From Candidatus Melainabacteria bacterium (GTDB lineage Bacteria; Cyanobacteriota; Vampirovibrionia; Obscuribacterales; Obscuribacteraceae), in contig PLXC01000013.1 of NCBI GenBank assembly GCA_003151275.1, positions 1 through 64,000 on the forward strand: DNA of 64,000 bases. Reading direction: 5' to 3'. Shown piece by piece: positions 8,701 to 18,319 of the stretch (positions are counted from its first letter, which is position 1; each line of letters opens with the position of its first letter). A program made the position numbers and the translations under genes. The notes below the pieces were generated by a model. The model did not search any database, was not told where the DNA came from, and was given only the letters and a program-made list of their open reading frames with translations.

Positions 8701-9723
8701 ATGGCTAGAATAGCAATCAATGGTTTCGGTCGAATCGGGCGTAATGCTCTGCGGGCCTATCTAGAAAACCCTGTTAAGGGCGTTGAAATCGTAGCAATCA
8801 ATGATCCGCTGCAAGATATCAAAACTTCGGCGCATCTGCTCAAGTACGACACAATCCTTGGTGAACTGAAGCACACCGTTGACCACAACGAAGAAGCGCT
8901 GATCATCAACGGAAAGACAATTCACGTCTCGAAAGAACGCGAACCCGGCAACTGCCCATGGGCAAAACTGAATGTAGACATCGTTTTGGAATGCAGCGGC
9001 GTTTTCACCGATGCTGAAAAAGCGAAAGCTCACATCACAGCCGGCGCCAAAAAAGTGTTGATCTCAGCTCCTGCGAAGGGTGAAGACATCACTATCGTGA
9101 TCGGCGTCAACGACAAACTGTATGATCCTGAAAAGCACAACATCATCTCCAATGCATCGTGCACCACAAACTGTCTGGCTCCTGTAGCTAAAGTTTTGGA
9201 TGAAGCATTCGGCATCGATCATGGCTTGATGACTACAATCCACAGCTACACGTTGGACCAACGTTTGTTGGACACAGCTCACACGGACATGCGCAGAGCA
9301 CGCGCTGCTGCTTGCTCGATGATTCCATCGAGCACCGGCGCTGCTAAAGCGATCGGACTAGTAATGCCGCACTTGAAAGGCAAATTGAATGGCTTTGCAA
9401 TGCGCGTTCCAACTCCTAACGTTAGCGTTGTGGATTTGGTCGTCACAGTGAAGAAAGACGTGACTGTGGAATCTGTCAACCAAGCTTTGAAAGATGCTGG
9501 TAACGGTGCCCTCAAAGGCTTGCTCCAAGTTACAGATGTGCCTTTGGTATCATCTGACTTTGGTGGCAACAAGCACTCGTCCATCGTTGATGCTGAATTG
9601 ACGATGATTGTCGAAAACCGCATGGTCAAAGTCTTGGCCTGGTACGACAACGAGTGGGGCTACAGCAACCGACTGATCGAACTTGCTGGCATCGTCGCCA
9701 ACAAGCTGGCAGTCAAAGTCTAG
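8701..9723 (+). CDS. gap: Glyceraldehyde-3-phosphate dehydrogenase, type I
   Basis: A 340-residue enzyme that oxidises glyceraldehyde 3-phosphate to 1,3-bisphosphoglycerate with NAD(P)+ in glycolysis. The Rossmann motif INGFGRIGR is at residues 7-15, the catalytic cysteine is C154 in SNASCTTNCLAP, and the base histidine is in TTIHSYT. The Asp in AINDP (about 35), where the adenine ribose binds, suggests NAD rather than NADP preference; this is inference. SYTLDQR has Leu where many homologues have Asn. A GAGGAG ribosome-binding site precedes the ATG. It is followed by pgk, the next enzyme of the pathway, with a strong hairpin in between. Confidence 0.98.
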   Translation: MARIAINGFGRIGRNALRAYLENPVKGVEIVAINDPLQDIKTSAHLLKYDTILGELKHTVDHNEEALIINGKTIHVSKEREPGNCPWAKLNVDIVLECSGVFTDAEKAKAHITAGAKKVLISAPAKGEDITIVIGVNDKLYDPEKHNIISNASCTTNCLAPVAKVLDEAFGIDHGLMTTIHSYTLDQRLLDTAHTDMRRARAAACSMIPSSTGAAKAIGLVMPHLKGKLNGFAMRVPTPNVSVVDLVVTVKKDVTVESVNQALKDAGNGALKGLLQVTDVPLVSSDFGGNKHSSIVDAELTMIVENRMVKVLAWYDNEWGYSNRLIELAGIVANKLAVKV

Positions 9724-9740
9724 TCCACGAAATTTCTGTT

Positions 9741-9775
9741 GAACACCTGCTTCTCTACGTGAGAGGCAGGTGTTC
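9741..9775 (+). other. Intercistronic hairpin between gap and pgk
   Basis: GAACACCTGC pairs perfectly with GCAGGTGTTC, and the inner TTCTC/GAGAG extends the stem to 15 bp (one G-T pair) around a five-base loop. No T-run follows on the plus strand, so it is unlikely to be a simple terminator. It may mark an mRNA processing or stability element that sets different gap and pgk levels. Confidence 0.7.
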
Positions 9776-9817
9776 CAAAAAGAACTGGTAAAAATGAAAT
9801 AGCTTTAGGAGTAAGTG

Positions 9818-11047
9818 ATGAAGAAGACAATCGCCCAGGCTGGACCATCAACCTTTGATGGCAAGCGAGTTTTGGTTCGAGTCGATTTCAATGTGCCGTT
9901 AAATGAAGATTGCACCGTTGCAGATGACTCACGCATTCGCGCCGCGATTCCGACCATCGACTATCTCCGAAAAGCAAACGCCAAGGTCGTTCTCATGTCT
10001 CACTTGGGCAGACCGAAGGGTCCGTCGGAGAAGTTGAGCTTGAAACCGGTCGCTGAAAAGTTAGCCGAATTGCTTTCAACTAAAGTTGCCTTCGCTAAAG
10101 ATTGCGTAGGCGCCGAAGCCGAAAAGATTGTGAATGGGCTGAAAGCGGGCGAAGTATGTTTGCTTGAGAATCTACGTTTTCACGCTGAAGAAGAGAAGAA
10201 CGATAAAGAATTTGCCAAGCAACTTGGTGCACTTGGCGATGTTTATGTTAACGACGCGTTTGGCACCGCCCACAGAGCCCACGCCAGCACTGAAGGTGTG
10301 GCGCACATGGTTAGACCGGCACTGGCTGGATTTTTGATGGAGAAGGAAATTCAACATCTGTCGCAGGCGCTGGACAATCCAATTCGTCCATTCGCCACCA
10401 TCATCGGTGGCGCTAAAGTCTCTTCCAAGATTGGTGTTTTGGAAAATCTACTTGGCCGAGTTGATGTTCTTGTAATTGGTGGCGCTATGGCGTTCACATT
10501 CTTGAGAGCTCAAGGCAAGCAAGTCGGTAAGTCGCTGGTAGAAGAGGATAAAGTGGACTTCTGTCGCGAGCTGCAGGACAAAGCAAAAGCCAAAGGTGTG
10601 ACGATCGTTCTGCCGGTCGATGTTGTCTGCGCCGCTGAAATCAAAGAAGGCGCGGCGAGCGTGACTGTGGATGTGGATCATATTCCTGCGGATCAGATGG
10701 GGCTCGACGTTGGTCCTAAGACGTCCGAACTGATCGATAAAGAATTAGCGAAATGCAAAACTATCTTGTGGAATGGTCCGCTTGGTGTGTTCGAAGTGAA
10801 GGGCTTTGAAAAGGCCACATTCCATGTGATCGACACACTTGTTAAACTCACCGCATCTGGTGTCAAAACTATTGTCGGTGGTGGTGACTCGGTGGCGGCG
10901 CTTGGAGCGAAGGGCGTGAATCCTGAAGCGCTGACGCATGTGAGCACCGGTGGTGGTGCATCCCTTGAATTTATTGAGGGACTGGAGTTGCCAGGGGGAT
11001 CATGCTTAGACGAAGCCGAGCCAGCCGCTGCCAATCGTGGAGCCTAA
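9818..11047 (+). CDS. pgk: Phosphoglycerate kinase
   Basis: A 409-residue phosphoglycerate kinase, which makes ATP from 1,3-bisphosphoglycerate in glycolysis. Family signatures in order: RVLVRVDFNVPL, SHLGRPKG, ENLRFHAEEEKND, FGTAHRAHASTEG, GGAKVSSKIGVLENLL, LWNGPLGVFE and the nucleotide-binding GGGDSVAAL. The start is the ATG at 9818, which has AGGAG six bases upstream; a GTG just before it is less likely. The C-terminal tail (LDEAEPAAANRGA) is slightly longer than usual. Located directly downstream of gap, probably in the same operon, followed by a TPR-protease gene 25 bp later. Confidence 0.98.
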   Translation: MKKTIAQAGPSTFDGKRVLVRVDFNVPLNEDCTVADDSRIRAAIPTIDYLRKANAKVVLMSHLGRPKGPSEKLSLKPVAEKLAELLSTKVAFAKDCVGAEAEKIVNGLKAGEVCLLENLRFHAEEEKNDKEFAKQLGALGDVYVNDAFGTAHRAHASTEGVAHMVRPALAGFLMEKEIQHLSQALDNPIRPFATIIGGAKVSSKIGVLENLLGRVDVLVIGGAMAFTFLRAQGKQVGKSLVEEDKVDFCRELQDKAKAKGVTIVLPVDVVCAAEIKEGAASVTVDVDHIPADQMGLDVGPKTSELIDKELAKCKTILWNGPLGVFEVKGFEKATFHVIDTLVKLTASGVKTIVGGGDSVAALGAKGVNPEALTHVSTGGGASLEFIEGLELPGGSCLDEAEPAAANRGA

Positions 11048-11072
11048 ATAGTTTGGTACAGTTAGGGTAGAT

Positions 11073-12191
11073 ATGAACTCTAACCTCGCCAAATTAGTTC
11101 CTCTGAGCCTGTCCCTGCTATCTGCACTGGCGATTGCAGTTGAAGCTGCGCCGCAATCTGGCGAGCATTACATGATGGACGGAAAGCCGGTGCCGAGGTC
11201 GTTTTTCGACGCTGGCCAGCTCGTCAATGAAGGAACCAATTTACTCAGGGCCAATCGAAATCAGGAAGCGAGCGTCAAATTGCAGCAGGCAATAGCGATT
11301 GCACCAGATTTTGCCGAGGCGCACCATAACTATGGACTTGCTCTGGCCAAGTTAGGAAACGTTCCCACTGCTGTTGAACAGTTTCAACTAGCCCTGAAAT
11401 TGAAACCCAATCTTGATACCAGCTGGCTTAGCCTGGGCGGCTTGTATCAATCAACCGGACGAGTTGAGGATGCAATTAAGATATATAAGGAGTACCTGAC
11501 ACGGTTTCCGAACAATCGCGATGCGCCCAAAGTTGCCAGTTTGATTCAGGGATTGCAGAAGGAATTCATCAGCGAGTCGAAACAGCCCAGCGCGGCAGCC
11601 TCATGGTTGGCGCCTGCGGCGGAAGCGTCGCCTGATGACTACCTCGCCGATGTGACTCGACGGGGCACGATGCGCTGGCCGGCAGAACGCATGCCGATCA
11701 AGGTCTACATCCATTCCGGAGCCAAGGTGCCTGGTTTCGACCCGAAATTCGAGACCATCCTAAAAAAATCGTTCGATGACTGGACTCAGGCTTCTAATGG
11801 ATTAGTCAAATTCGAATTCATAACAAGTCCAACTCAAGCTGATATCGACGTTTCTTGGACCGCTGACTCTGCCAAATTCGCCAACAGCGCGGAGGCCGGT
11901 GAAACCCGTCTGACCAGTAATAAATTCGGCATTCTGCATGGCGTCATCCAGCTTTTGACAGTGCCCATGATGCCAGGAATTTTGCTCACGCCAAACAGAT
12001 TTCGCATGATCTCATTACATGAAATTGGACACGTGCTAGGGTTAACAGGTCACACGTCCAATCCGGATGACGCGATGTTTTATTCTGCTACGATCATGGA
12101 TCAATGGCGGATTCTATCTCCTCGTGACGCGAAAACGATAAGTCGTCTTTACTCCACAAACAGGTCTTCGCCGGAAAAAGATGGTCCATAG
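11073..12191 (+). CDS. Secreted TPR protein with matrixin-like zinc protease domain
   Basis: A 372-residue exported protein. Residues 1-26 look like a signal peptide (LVPLSLSLLSALAIAVEA). Residues about 45-155 hold three TPR units (e.g. AEAHHNYGLALAKLGNVPTAVEQFQLALKLKPN). The C-terminal part (about 195-365) is a matrixin/peptidase M10-like domain with the zinc-binding motif HEIGHVLGLTGH (H316, E317, H320, and third ligand H327). RWPAERMPIKVYI is the usual opening of such domains. It probably cleaves extracytoplasmic proteins, with the TPRs selecting partners; substrate unknown. A paralogue with the same architecture is at 42804-43931. Its stop overlaps the next start by 11 bases, implying translational coupling to the transporter. 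Confidence 0.88.
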   Translation: MNSNLAKLVPLSLSLLSALAIAVEAAPQSGEHYMMDGKPVPRSFFDAGQLVNEGTNLLRANRNQEASVKLQQAIAIAPDFAEAHHNYGLALAKLGNVPTAVEQFQLALKLKPNLDTSWLSLGGLYQSTGRVEDAIKIYKEYLTRFPNNRDAPKVASLIQGLQKEFISESKQPSAAASWLAPAAEASPDDYLADVTRRGTMRWPAERMPIKVYIHSGAKVPGFDPKFETILKKSFDDWTQASNGLVKFEFITSPTQADIDVSWTADSAKFANSAEAGETRLTSNKFGILHGVIQLLTVPMMPGILLTPNRFRMISLHEIGHVLGLTGHTSNPDDAMFYSATIMDQWRILSPRDAKTISRLYSTNRSSPEKDGP

Positions 12192-13098
12192 TCACAGCCA
12201 CGGTCACAGTCATGGTCATCATGATTTGAGAAATGAAAGTAAGAAGGGCATGCTTACCGTTCTTGGTATGACTACCGCTTACATGTTAATTGAGGTGGTG
12301 ACTGGCATGATGACCGGCAGTTTGGCGATGTTCGCCGATGCTGGACATATGCTGAGTGATGTTGGGGCGCTGCTGCTTGGATTGCTTGCTGTCTGGTTTT
12401 CGAGCAAACCCGCAACTCCAGGCAAAACCTATGGCTATTATCGAAGCGAAATATTGGCTGGATTTTTCAACGCTTTGGCGCTCGTCGCTCTGTCGTTGAT
12501 CATTCTGTTCGAAGCGTATCGTCGTTTCAGCAGTCCACCTGAGGTGCACGGCGTTCCGGTGTTGATCGTTGCTGCACTCGGTTTGGGCATGCAGCTGGTA
12601 TCGCTGAAACTGCTCAAGAAGAGTGCTGATGCCTCGATCAATGCGCGTGCCGCTTATCTGGAAATTCTTGGCGATTCGCTCGCTTCGGTGGGTGTCATCG
12701 TTTCAAGCTTGATTATCATTTTCACGAAATGGTATGCGGCGGACCCCATCATAAGTGGATTGATTGGTCTGGCTATATTGCCGCGCACGTGGTTGCTACT
12801 TTCAGAGTGCGTCAACATATTGATGGAAGGCACGCCTGGTCGCATTGATTTGTCTAGCTTGCGGAAAGCGATAACGGCGGTCGAAGGTGTTTTGGACGTG
12901 CATGACGTGCATGTTTGGACGATTACCTCGGGTCTTGACGCTATGTCGGGTCACATCTTGATCGACAATCGCGCTCCCGCCGAAGAGGTTTTGACCTGCG
13001 TGACCAAAATACTTAATGATGACTTCGACCTTCATCACACGACTATTCAAGTCGAGCAACTCGAGTGCAAGGGCACTGGTGAGAGTTGTAGCGCTTAA
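12181..13098 (+). CDS. Cation diffusion facilitator (zinc/cobalt efflux type)
   Basis: A 305-residue CDF transporter that exports divalent metal in exchange for protons across the cytoplasmic membrane. It starts with a His-rich tail (HSHSHGHSHGHH), has six predicted helices, the helix-2 metal site FADAGHMLSD, and a C-terminal cytoplasmic metal-binding domain (VLDVHDVHVWTI...GHILID). In helix 5 the usual H-x-x-x-D site reads AYLEILGD, with Glu in the His position, as in some CDF subfamilies, so metal preference cannot be inferred from the ZitB/CzcD model. It overlaps the preceding protease gene by 11 bases, suggesting co-expression with that zinc enzyme. Confidence 0.93.
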   Translation: MVHSHSHGHSHGHHDLRNESKKGMLTVLGMTTAYMLIEVVTGMMTGSLAMFADAGHMLSDVGALLLGLLAVWFSSKPATPGKTYGYYRSEILAGFFNALALVALSLIILFEAYRRFSSPPEVHGVPVLIVAALGLGMQLVSLKLLKKSADASINARAAYLEILGDSLASVGVIVSSLIIIFTKWYAADPIISGLIGLAILPRTWLLLSECVNILMEGTPGRIDLSSLRKAITAVEGVLDVHDVHVWTITSGLDAMSGHILIDNRAPAEEVLTCVTKILNDDFDLHHTTIQVEQLECKGTGESCSA

Positions 13099-13257
13099 GT
13101 CAGTCTTTTGAGCCGGCCGGGTTTTAATGCAGCCATGGGAAGAATACGAAGTCAGTGGGAATACCACCAATTGCTCCCGCTCTGCCGTTTTCATACACTT
13201 ATCCCAACAAAGCGACAGACGACACGACATTTCACGGCACTCGTAGGTGGACATTAA

Positions 13258-13494
13258 ATGAGTATGTTTCAGGATCCTAAAGACGAAGACAAGCTATGTC
13301 AGGTATTGAAGGCCTACGTGGAAGAGTGGGGACCGGAAAATGTAATCGTTTCCGTGCCAGAACACTGGAGCGAATACAGCACGAGCACCCTCGGCCGGGT
13401 GAGACTCGAATTTGCAACTGAGAACACTGTATCTATCAGAGTTGAATATGATTTTGTTCGATTGATCTACGACGTGCAATTGCAAGCAGCGTAA
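13258..13494 (+). CDS. Small hypothetical protein (78 aa)
   Basis: A 78-residue acidic protein with an AGGTGG ribosome-binding site before the ATG and a clear rho-independent terminator right after it, so it is likely to be a real single-gene unit. The sequence (MSMFQDPKDEDKLCQVLKAY...VSIRVEYDFVRLIYDVQLQ) predicts an N-terminal helix and several strands. No signal peptide, no membrane segment and no family I recognise. Confidence 0.6.
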   Translation: MSMFQDPKDEDKLCQVLKAYVEEWGPENVIVSVPEHWSEYSTSTLGRVRLEFATENTVSIRVEYDFVRLIYDVQLQAA

Positions 13495-13515
13495 TCACAA
13501 TATAAAATGCTCTCA

Positions 13516-13545
13516 GCGGGCACCGTATATGGTGCTCGCTTTTTT
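13516..13545 (+). terminator. Rho-independent terminator
   Basis: GCGGGCACC (13516-13524) pairs with GGTGCTCGC (13531-13539) around a six-base loop, with one G-T pair, and is followed by six T residues. It ends the transcript of the 78-residue protein gene. Confidence 0.9.
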
Positions 13546-13753
13546 GTCGATATAACGGTTGAGTTGTAATACAGATCATAAATCGCAGACTCGCTTATTG
13601 CTGGTTTGGATGCAACGACGCTCGGGACAATTCCGTTCTCACTAAAAATTCATGCAGTGCCCGTTATGCTGAACGGGTTCATATTACTAACGCCATAACA
13701 TGAGACGCACTGTTGCTGTGCTCTCTTGCCAGTTTTTACGTCGAGGTGTCTTG

Positions 13754-15616
13754 ATGCTTGATGCCCCCGTCACAGTACGTGATCGAACAGCTAGTCCTGA
13801 AACAGAACGGCTCAAAATTCATACAGACTCTGCAGCTTCAAATGCAACTCTTAGTCAGCTAGAGCGGACGACAGGCGCGCACCATACTGTGAGAACAATG
13901 TTTGATGGCGACAAACCGTTTACGATTACTGAGTCGTCGAATAAATCAGATGCAGTAGAGAAAGAGAAAGGCAGCAGCGACAATTTGCACGCTTCCGATC
14001 AAGATAAAAAGCGTGATTGGACTGTCGCCGTTAATTTGAGCGCTAGCTTTGGAAACAGCACCGGTACTGTTGATTATCAAATGAAGGAATTGGCAGCCCT
14101 TGCGGAAAAAACTAAAGGCGAGCCGGGACTCCGGATTATTGTCCAGGGTATTTTTCCTTTAACTGAAAATACAGACGGCCAGGGTGGGTCATCGCAGACA
14201 TTAGAGTTACAGGCTGCATCTGTGACGAAGCCTGGCAGCCATCCGAAAAACTTGGAACTACGGCGGTTTGAGATTGTTGATGGTAAAGTCGTTCCTTTAC
14301 CATCAACACAATCTGATGGATTGGCGAAAGACACTCAGTCATTGGTTGCATTGGCAAGTAAATACAACGCTGACCACATAGCATTGATTCAACAAGCGCA
14401 CGGAACCGGAAATCTGGGTCAGATTGGTACTGCAGGTCACGCATCAGTAAAAGAATTGACCGATGCGATACACAACGGATTGGCAGAAGGTGGTAGCAAA
14501 TTTCAGCAACTTGATTTGCTGGACTTTGACTCGTGCTTTATGGCAGAAAAAGGCGTAGGAGATGCCTGCCGATCGGTCGCTAAATATATGGTGGCGTCAG
14601 AAGAGACAGAGGGAAATGCGGATGATTCCGCAGGCGGACAAAACTTACCACGCGCCATTCAAGATCTGATCGCCAATCCCAAGATGGATGGCAAACAGCT
14701 AGGCGATTCCCTAGTTGCTGCCGCTAAACAAGGCGCAGATAATTATGTCACTTTTCGTGGTACCGAATCTGGTGTGCAAACATTGGCCAATATCGATCTG
14801 AGTCAAGCGCCTCAATACAATCAGGCACTAGACAAACTTGCTGATAATCTAGGCAGGCGATTAACGAATCCGGAACAAAGGCAGCAAATTGAGTGCGCGA
14901 TTCAGAACGCGAAGAGGCTAGGCGAACCGGATGATCCACTGGAAACACATGAAGAAGAAAAACGAGATCTCAGTTCATTTGTGCGTAACATTCAAGACCT
15001 CGTTAAGTGTGGCAAATTGCAAGACACGGACGGTACGCTGCAGAAGGATATCGACCAATATTTGAGTGCAGAGAAGCAATATGTGCTCTCGAATTACGGA
15101 GAGAAGGGAGCATACGAAAACACAGGTGGATTGAGCGCTTTCCTTCCCTCCGACAAAAATTTAAACCTGCAGCAAAGAGCGGAAAAGGATAATCAGCTTC
15201 AAAGCCTTGCATCGGCAGTTGATCCGCTCAAACATGGCGCTTCGGAACTGCTGGGTCCAAATCATGAGCGAGACCGTCGCCAGCTACAAGGTACCGCTCA
15301 ATTCCTTGAGAGTGTATTGCATCCGCTACCTCAAGTTGCTGGCCAGCTAAGCCAGTTAGATCATTCGATTGAGGAACTGAATTCAGCGAAAACAGAGGGC
15401 GAAATGACGGCGGCGATGGCCAGTGTTAAGAGTTCAGCAGACAAGCTTCTCGCCGATAAGAACGTGCGTGACCAGCTGCAAGAATACTCGCTCAAATGCT
15501 TGAAGAGTGGTCACGAATTTATTGTCACAGAAGAGTTGCGCGACGAAACGACATCGTGGCAGAATTTTGTCAGACAAATCATTGCCACTCGCCCGCAAGA
15601 GATATCGACTAGCTGA
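13754..15616 (+). CDS. Clostripain-like (C11) cysteine peptidase
   Basis: A 620-residue protein with a C11 (clostripain/PmC11-type) peptidase domain. The catalytic His is in LIQQAHGTGN (H216 from this start) and the catalytic Cys in LLDFDSCFMA (C261), with the expected spacing and beta-strand context. These clan CD enzymes usually cleave after basic residues. The N-terminal 100 residues are Ser/Asp/Lys-rich and disordered, and no signal peptide is evident. The C-terminal 200 residues are helical (DQYLSAEKQYVLSNYGEKGAYENTGGLSAF). The ATG at 13754 with an upstream GAGGTG is preferred; an in-frame ATG at 13700 adds 18 residues. It converges on the next gene with a four-base gap. Confidence 0.82.
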   Translation: MLDAPVTVRDRTASPETERLKIHTDSAASNATLSQLERTTGAHHTVRTMFDGDKPFTITESSNKSDAVEKEKGSSDNLHASDQDKKRDWTVAVNLSASFGNSTGTVDYQMKELAALAEKTKGEPGLRIIVQGIFPLTENTDGQGGSSQTLELQAASVTKPGSHPKNLELRRFEIVDGKVVPLPSTQSDGLAKDTQSLVALASKYNADHIALIQQAHGTGNLGQIGTAGHASVKELTDAIHNGLAEGGSKFQQLDLLDFDSCFMAEKGVGDACRSVAKYMVASEETEGNADDSAGGQNLPRAIQDLIANPKMDGKQLGDSLVAAAKQGADNYVTFRGTESGVQTLANIDLSQAPQYNQALDKLADNLGRRLTNPEQRQQIECAIQNAKRLGEPDDPLETHEEEKRDLSSFVRNIQDLVKCGKLQDTDGTLQKDIDQYLSAEKQYVLSNYGEKGAYENTGGLSAFLPSDKNLNLQQRAEKDNQLQSLASAVDPLKHGASELLGPNHERDRRQLQGTAQFLESVLHPLPQVAGQLSQLDHSIEELNSAKTEGEMTAAMASVKSSADKLLADKNVRDQLQEYSLKCLKSGHEFIVTEELRDETTSWQNFVRQIIATRPQEISTS

Positions 15617-15620
15617 ATTC

Positions 15621-16097
15621 TTACTTCGGATTCTTCTGAAAACTCTGCAACGTCACATCGGACTTATAGCCGTCATTCGTTGCTACCTGATTGACGTTTA
15701 CTGAAACATAGTTGTCGTCTTTCATTGCCGCAATCACGGCTGTCTCGGCGTTTGCAGCATTCGGCACCATCTTCCACCCTGCTGACGCCAGCGCTGTTTT
15801 GTACCAAGTCAACACCGTACCGCGGTCTTCTTTTACTCGCCATTTCTCACAATATGTGATTCCCACTCCGTTGCCATTGTCAAAGGAAAAACCAGACATA
15901 TAGCGTGCCTGCCCGGTATATTGAGGAATGCCCGGCAACGCAACGGGCGTCAGCAGAGGCTTCTCCTTAAGCTCTTTAGGAGCAACCACAGCCTTATTAC
16001 TTTTGCGCGGGTCGAGTGCTGGCGTTTGGCTTGATGCTGAATTGGCCAAAGCGAAGAAGATCGTACCAATCAAGCCGCAGAACAATAAAGGATGCAT
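15621..16097 (-). CDS. Secreted hypothetical protein (158 aa)
   Basis: A 158-residue protein with a signal peptide (MHPLLFCGLIGTIFFALANSASSQ), a Pro/Lys-rich spacer and a small folded domain (YMSGFSFDNGNGVGITYCEKWRVKEDRGTVLTWYKTALASAGWKM...) of a type often seen in short exported proteins: strand, 'W-Y' helix, strand pair. No named family is recognised. It is transcribed with the upstream TadG-like gene (23 bases after its stop), so both could serve the cell envelope. Confidence 0.65.
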   Translation of the reverse strand: MHPLLFCGLIGTIFFALANSASSQTPALDPRKSNKAVVAPKELKEKPLLTPVALPGIPQYTGQARYMSGFSFDNGNGVGITYCEKWRVKEDRGTVLTWYKTALASAGWKMVPNAANAETAVIAAMKDDNYVSVNVNQVATNDGYKSDVTLQSFQKNPK

Positions 16098-16120
16098 TTA
16101 GACCTCTGAGTGGATCGACT

Positions 16121-18319
16121 TCAGTTAATTTGAACGTATGTCGAACTACCGATACCGATTTCCTGAAAAGTCATTCTACCAAAGTTATTGTCCGCGCCAG
16201 TTCCCGGCTGCCAATCAGCATGGTCAATAGCCTCTAGATTGCCGCCTATTTGAAGATATGGCTGCAAATGCACGTTTTGATCATGTTCCGCATCGACAAT
16301 CGTTCCATTCAGCGGATATTGATTGACATAGCAAGGATTGGAAATGTTAGGCGCCGAGCAGCAACCGTCAGGTGCGCTCTTGGTTAGTCGGGGAGGCTCC
16401 ACACCAGACAAGATCAAATCCCTATTCAGATCTCCATTGGGAAGATAGATGTAGAGCTTGTTTGCGTTAAGCCAGGTCGGAGACGGTCCAGCAGTGGCCA
16501 TGGGAAGTTTCTGGCTGTTAAGCAGGCTTCCGACACCACAACACACTTGAGTGTCAGTCGTTTTGGGCTGGATTTGTTTGCACCGCAGCGTGATTTCCTT
16601 GATGGTCTGAGGCATGCAGGTAGCGGGATCCTGCACCGCTCTAATCAACTCATAAATGGTGCCAGGCGATTGCAATGGCAAATTATATTGGGGCACCGGC
16701 ATATTTGGAGGAGCTGGGGGCACCTTTCCTGGCACCAACGCGCTGGGGTAAATTCCCAGACCTGACGCTGGTGGACCCGAAGTTAGATCTACCAAGGCAT
16801 GATTGCTATATCCACCTGCGTTGGTTGGCACAGTGCCTTCGAACTGGGTGAGTAGATCGGCCTTAGCCCAATCCGCTTGTGAGAAGTTCTGAGCGCCTTT
16901 GGGTGTTGGCCATGGCTTCTTATGTTTGAACGTTAGTTCCATAGCAGGCAGCGCTGCTACACATGGTCCGACCAATCCCTGTACGAAGCGAAGCTGCAGA
17001 GTGCAGGCCGCGTTAAGGTCGGCTGGGCTCATTTTTGCCATCAACTTAGCAATGCTTTGACCGGGCGGGTTGCCTGCGGAGTAGCCTGGATTTAAGTCGG
17101 CATTGTAGGCACCAAAATAAACCGTGCCGCCTGGGTATTGTCCATTATTGTAAGTAGGGTCAGGGAATGGGTTGGCATTTTGATTGTGTTGAGCCCAAGC
17201 CAACCATCCGGAATAGGTGCCTGAGTCAGTAGCAAACATTACCTGAGTGCTTTGATTTCCATTGTTGCCACCAGCGCTGAACAGCGGGTTCAGAAATAGC
17301 TCGTTGTTGAAGATATTGGATGTGTAGTCGCTCGCGTCGTAGCCTGGAGGTTTGCCATTGGCAGGATAGTTACCAAATTCCATATAGCCATAGGAAGCCG
17401 CCGCAGGAAACTGGAAGCCGCTACCCAGAAGCGCTTGACCAACATTGGTGCCGCCAGATCCCGGCGTGCCAAGCTCAACGGCTCCAACGATGGCGCAGGC
17501 AACCGCTCCAGTCAACAAGCCGGTCTTCATCTCTATTGCATTGCCGCCCAATTGAACAGCATTGGGGGGAGCGGCACCAAAAGCCGCGTTCGCCTTTGCG
17601 AAATCCCAAAATGAGACAAGATGTGGATTCTGCTGCGGGAAAACCGGCACTCCATAAATCGTTCGCCCCAAGACAGTAATCGGTGCGTAACCCGCTACAT
17701 AACCGGTACCGGTGCCAGTGGCCACATATAGAAGTTCGTTCTTAGGACTAATGGTGGTTTGAGAGATGGGTACGGTTACACCCGCAATTTGATCACTGTT
17801 GAAAAAGATATTCGTCGGGCCCTTAGCCTTCATGTAAGCGACGTTACACTGTCCACCGTCTTTCACAGTGCTATTGGACGCCATACGAACATTGTTTATA
17901 ACGTCATCGAAATAGGGGTTCGCCTGTCTGATCTGAGTGGCTAGCAGAGTGCCTGTTGCCTGCAAATCATCGAGCATTTTGTTGGCGTTCGTTTTGTAAG
18001 GTCCAGGACCGGTCATGTTGGACGCGTTCATCGCAATCATGATTGCCTTGGCTACGCAACGATTGTAAGTAAGCAGGTTGATGTATTTACAGCCGAGCGG
18101 GTACTCGCAATCTTCAAATTCGATTGGAGTTGGAACTCGCGCGTCTCTGATTATGTGCTTCGCCACGTTGAGCGTGCCGGCGTCAGTTGCATTGGCAATC
18201 TCGCGGCCGCCACCGAGAATTTTGGTGAGGAAGTAAATACCGACGCCTATGACTGCGATAACTAATATGCAAACGGCGACGAGTCCAAGAGTTGCACCAT
18301 TCCTGCGTCGACGTATCAT
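16121..18319 (-). CDS. TadG-like pilus-associated protein with N-terminal membrane anchor
   Basis: A 732-residue protein whose N-terminus, MIRRRRNGATLGLVAVCILVIAVIGVGIYFL followed by GGREIANATDAGTLNVAK, has the layout of TadE/TadG-like proteins: basic residues, a single helix and an 'A-x-D-A-x-x-L-x-x-A' segment. The rest is a long extracytoplasmic region rich in Gly, Pro, Asn and Tyr. TadG proteins are pseudopilin-like partners in Flp/Tad pilus assembly, but no other tad gene is visible nearby, so the role is uncertain. It is followed after 23 bases by a small secreted protein gene. Confidence 0.65.
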   Translation of the reverse strand: MIRRRRNGATLGLVAVCILVIAVIGVGIYFLTKILGGGREIANATDAGTLNVAKHIIRDARVPTPIEFEDCEYPLGCKYINLLTYNRCVAKAIMIAMNASNMTGPGPYKTNANKMLDDLQATGTLLATQIRQANPYFDDVINNVRMASNSTVKDGGQCNVAYMKAKGPTNIFFNSDQIAGVTVPISQTTISPKNELLYVATGTGTGYVAGYAPITVLGRTIYGVPVFPQQNPHLVSFWDFAKANAAFGAAPPNAVQLGGNAIEMKTGLLTGAVACAIVGAVELGTPGSGGTNVGQALLGSGFQFPAAASYGYMEFGNYPANGKPPGYDASDYTSNIFNNELFLNPLFSAGGNNGNQSTQVMFATDSGTYSGWLAWAQHNQNANPFPDPTYNNGQYPGGTVYFGAYNADLNPGYSAGNPPGQSIAKLMAKMSPADLNAACTLQLRFVQGLVGPCVAALPAMELTFKHKKPWPTPKGAQNFSQADWAKADLLTQFEGTVPTNAGGYSNHALVDLTSGPPASGLGIYPSALVPGKVPPAPPNMPVPQYNLPLQSPGTIYELIRAVQDPATCMPQTIKEITLRCKQIQPKTTDTQVCCGVGSLLNSQKLPMATAGPSPTWLNANKLYIYLPNGDLNRDLILSGVEPPRLTKSAPDGCCSAPNISNPCYVNQYPLNGTIVDAEHDQNVHLQPYLQIGGNLEAIDHADWQPGTGADNNFGRMTFQEIGIGSSTYVQIN

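Noticed and set aside
9741..9775. gap-pgk hairpin as a terminator
   Set aside because: No T-run follows on the plus strand and pgk starts 40 bases later with a good ribosome-binding site.
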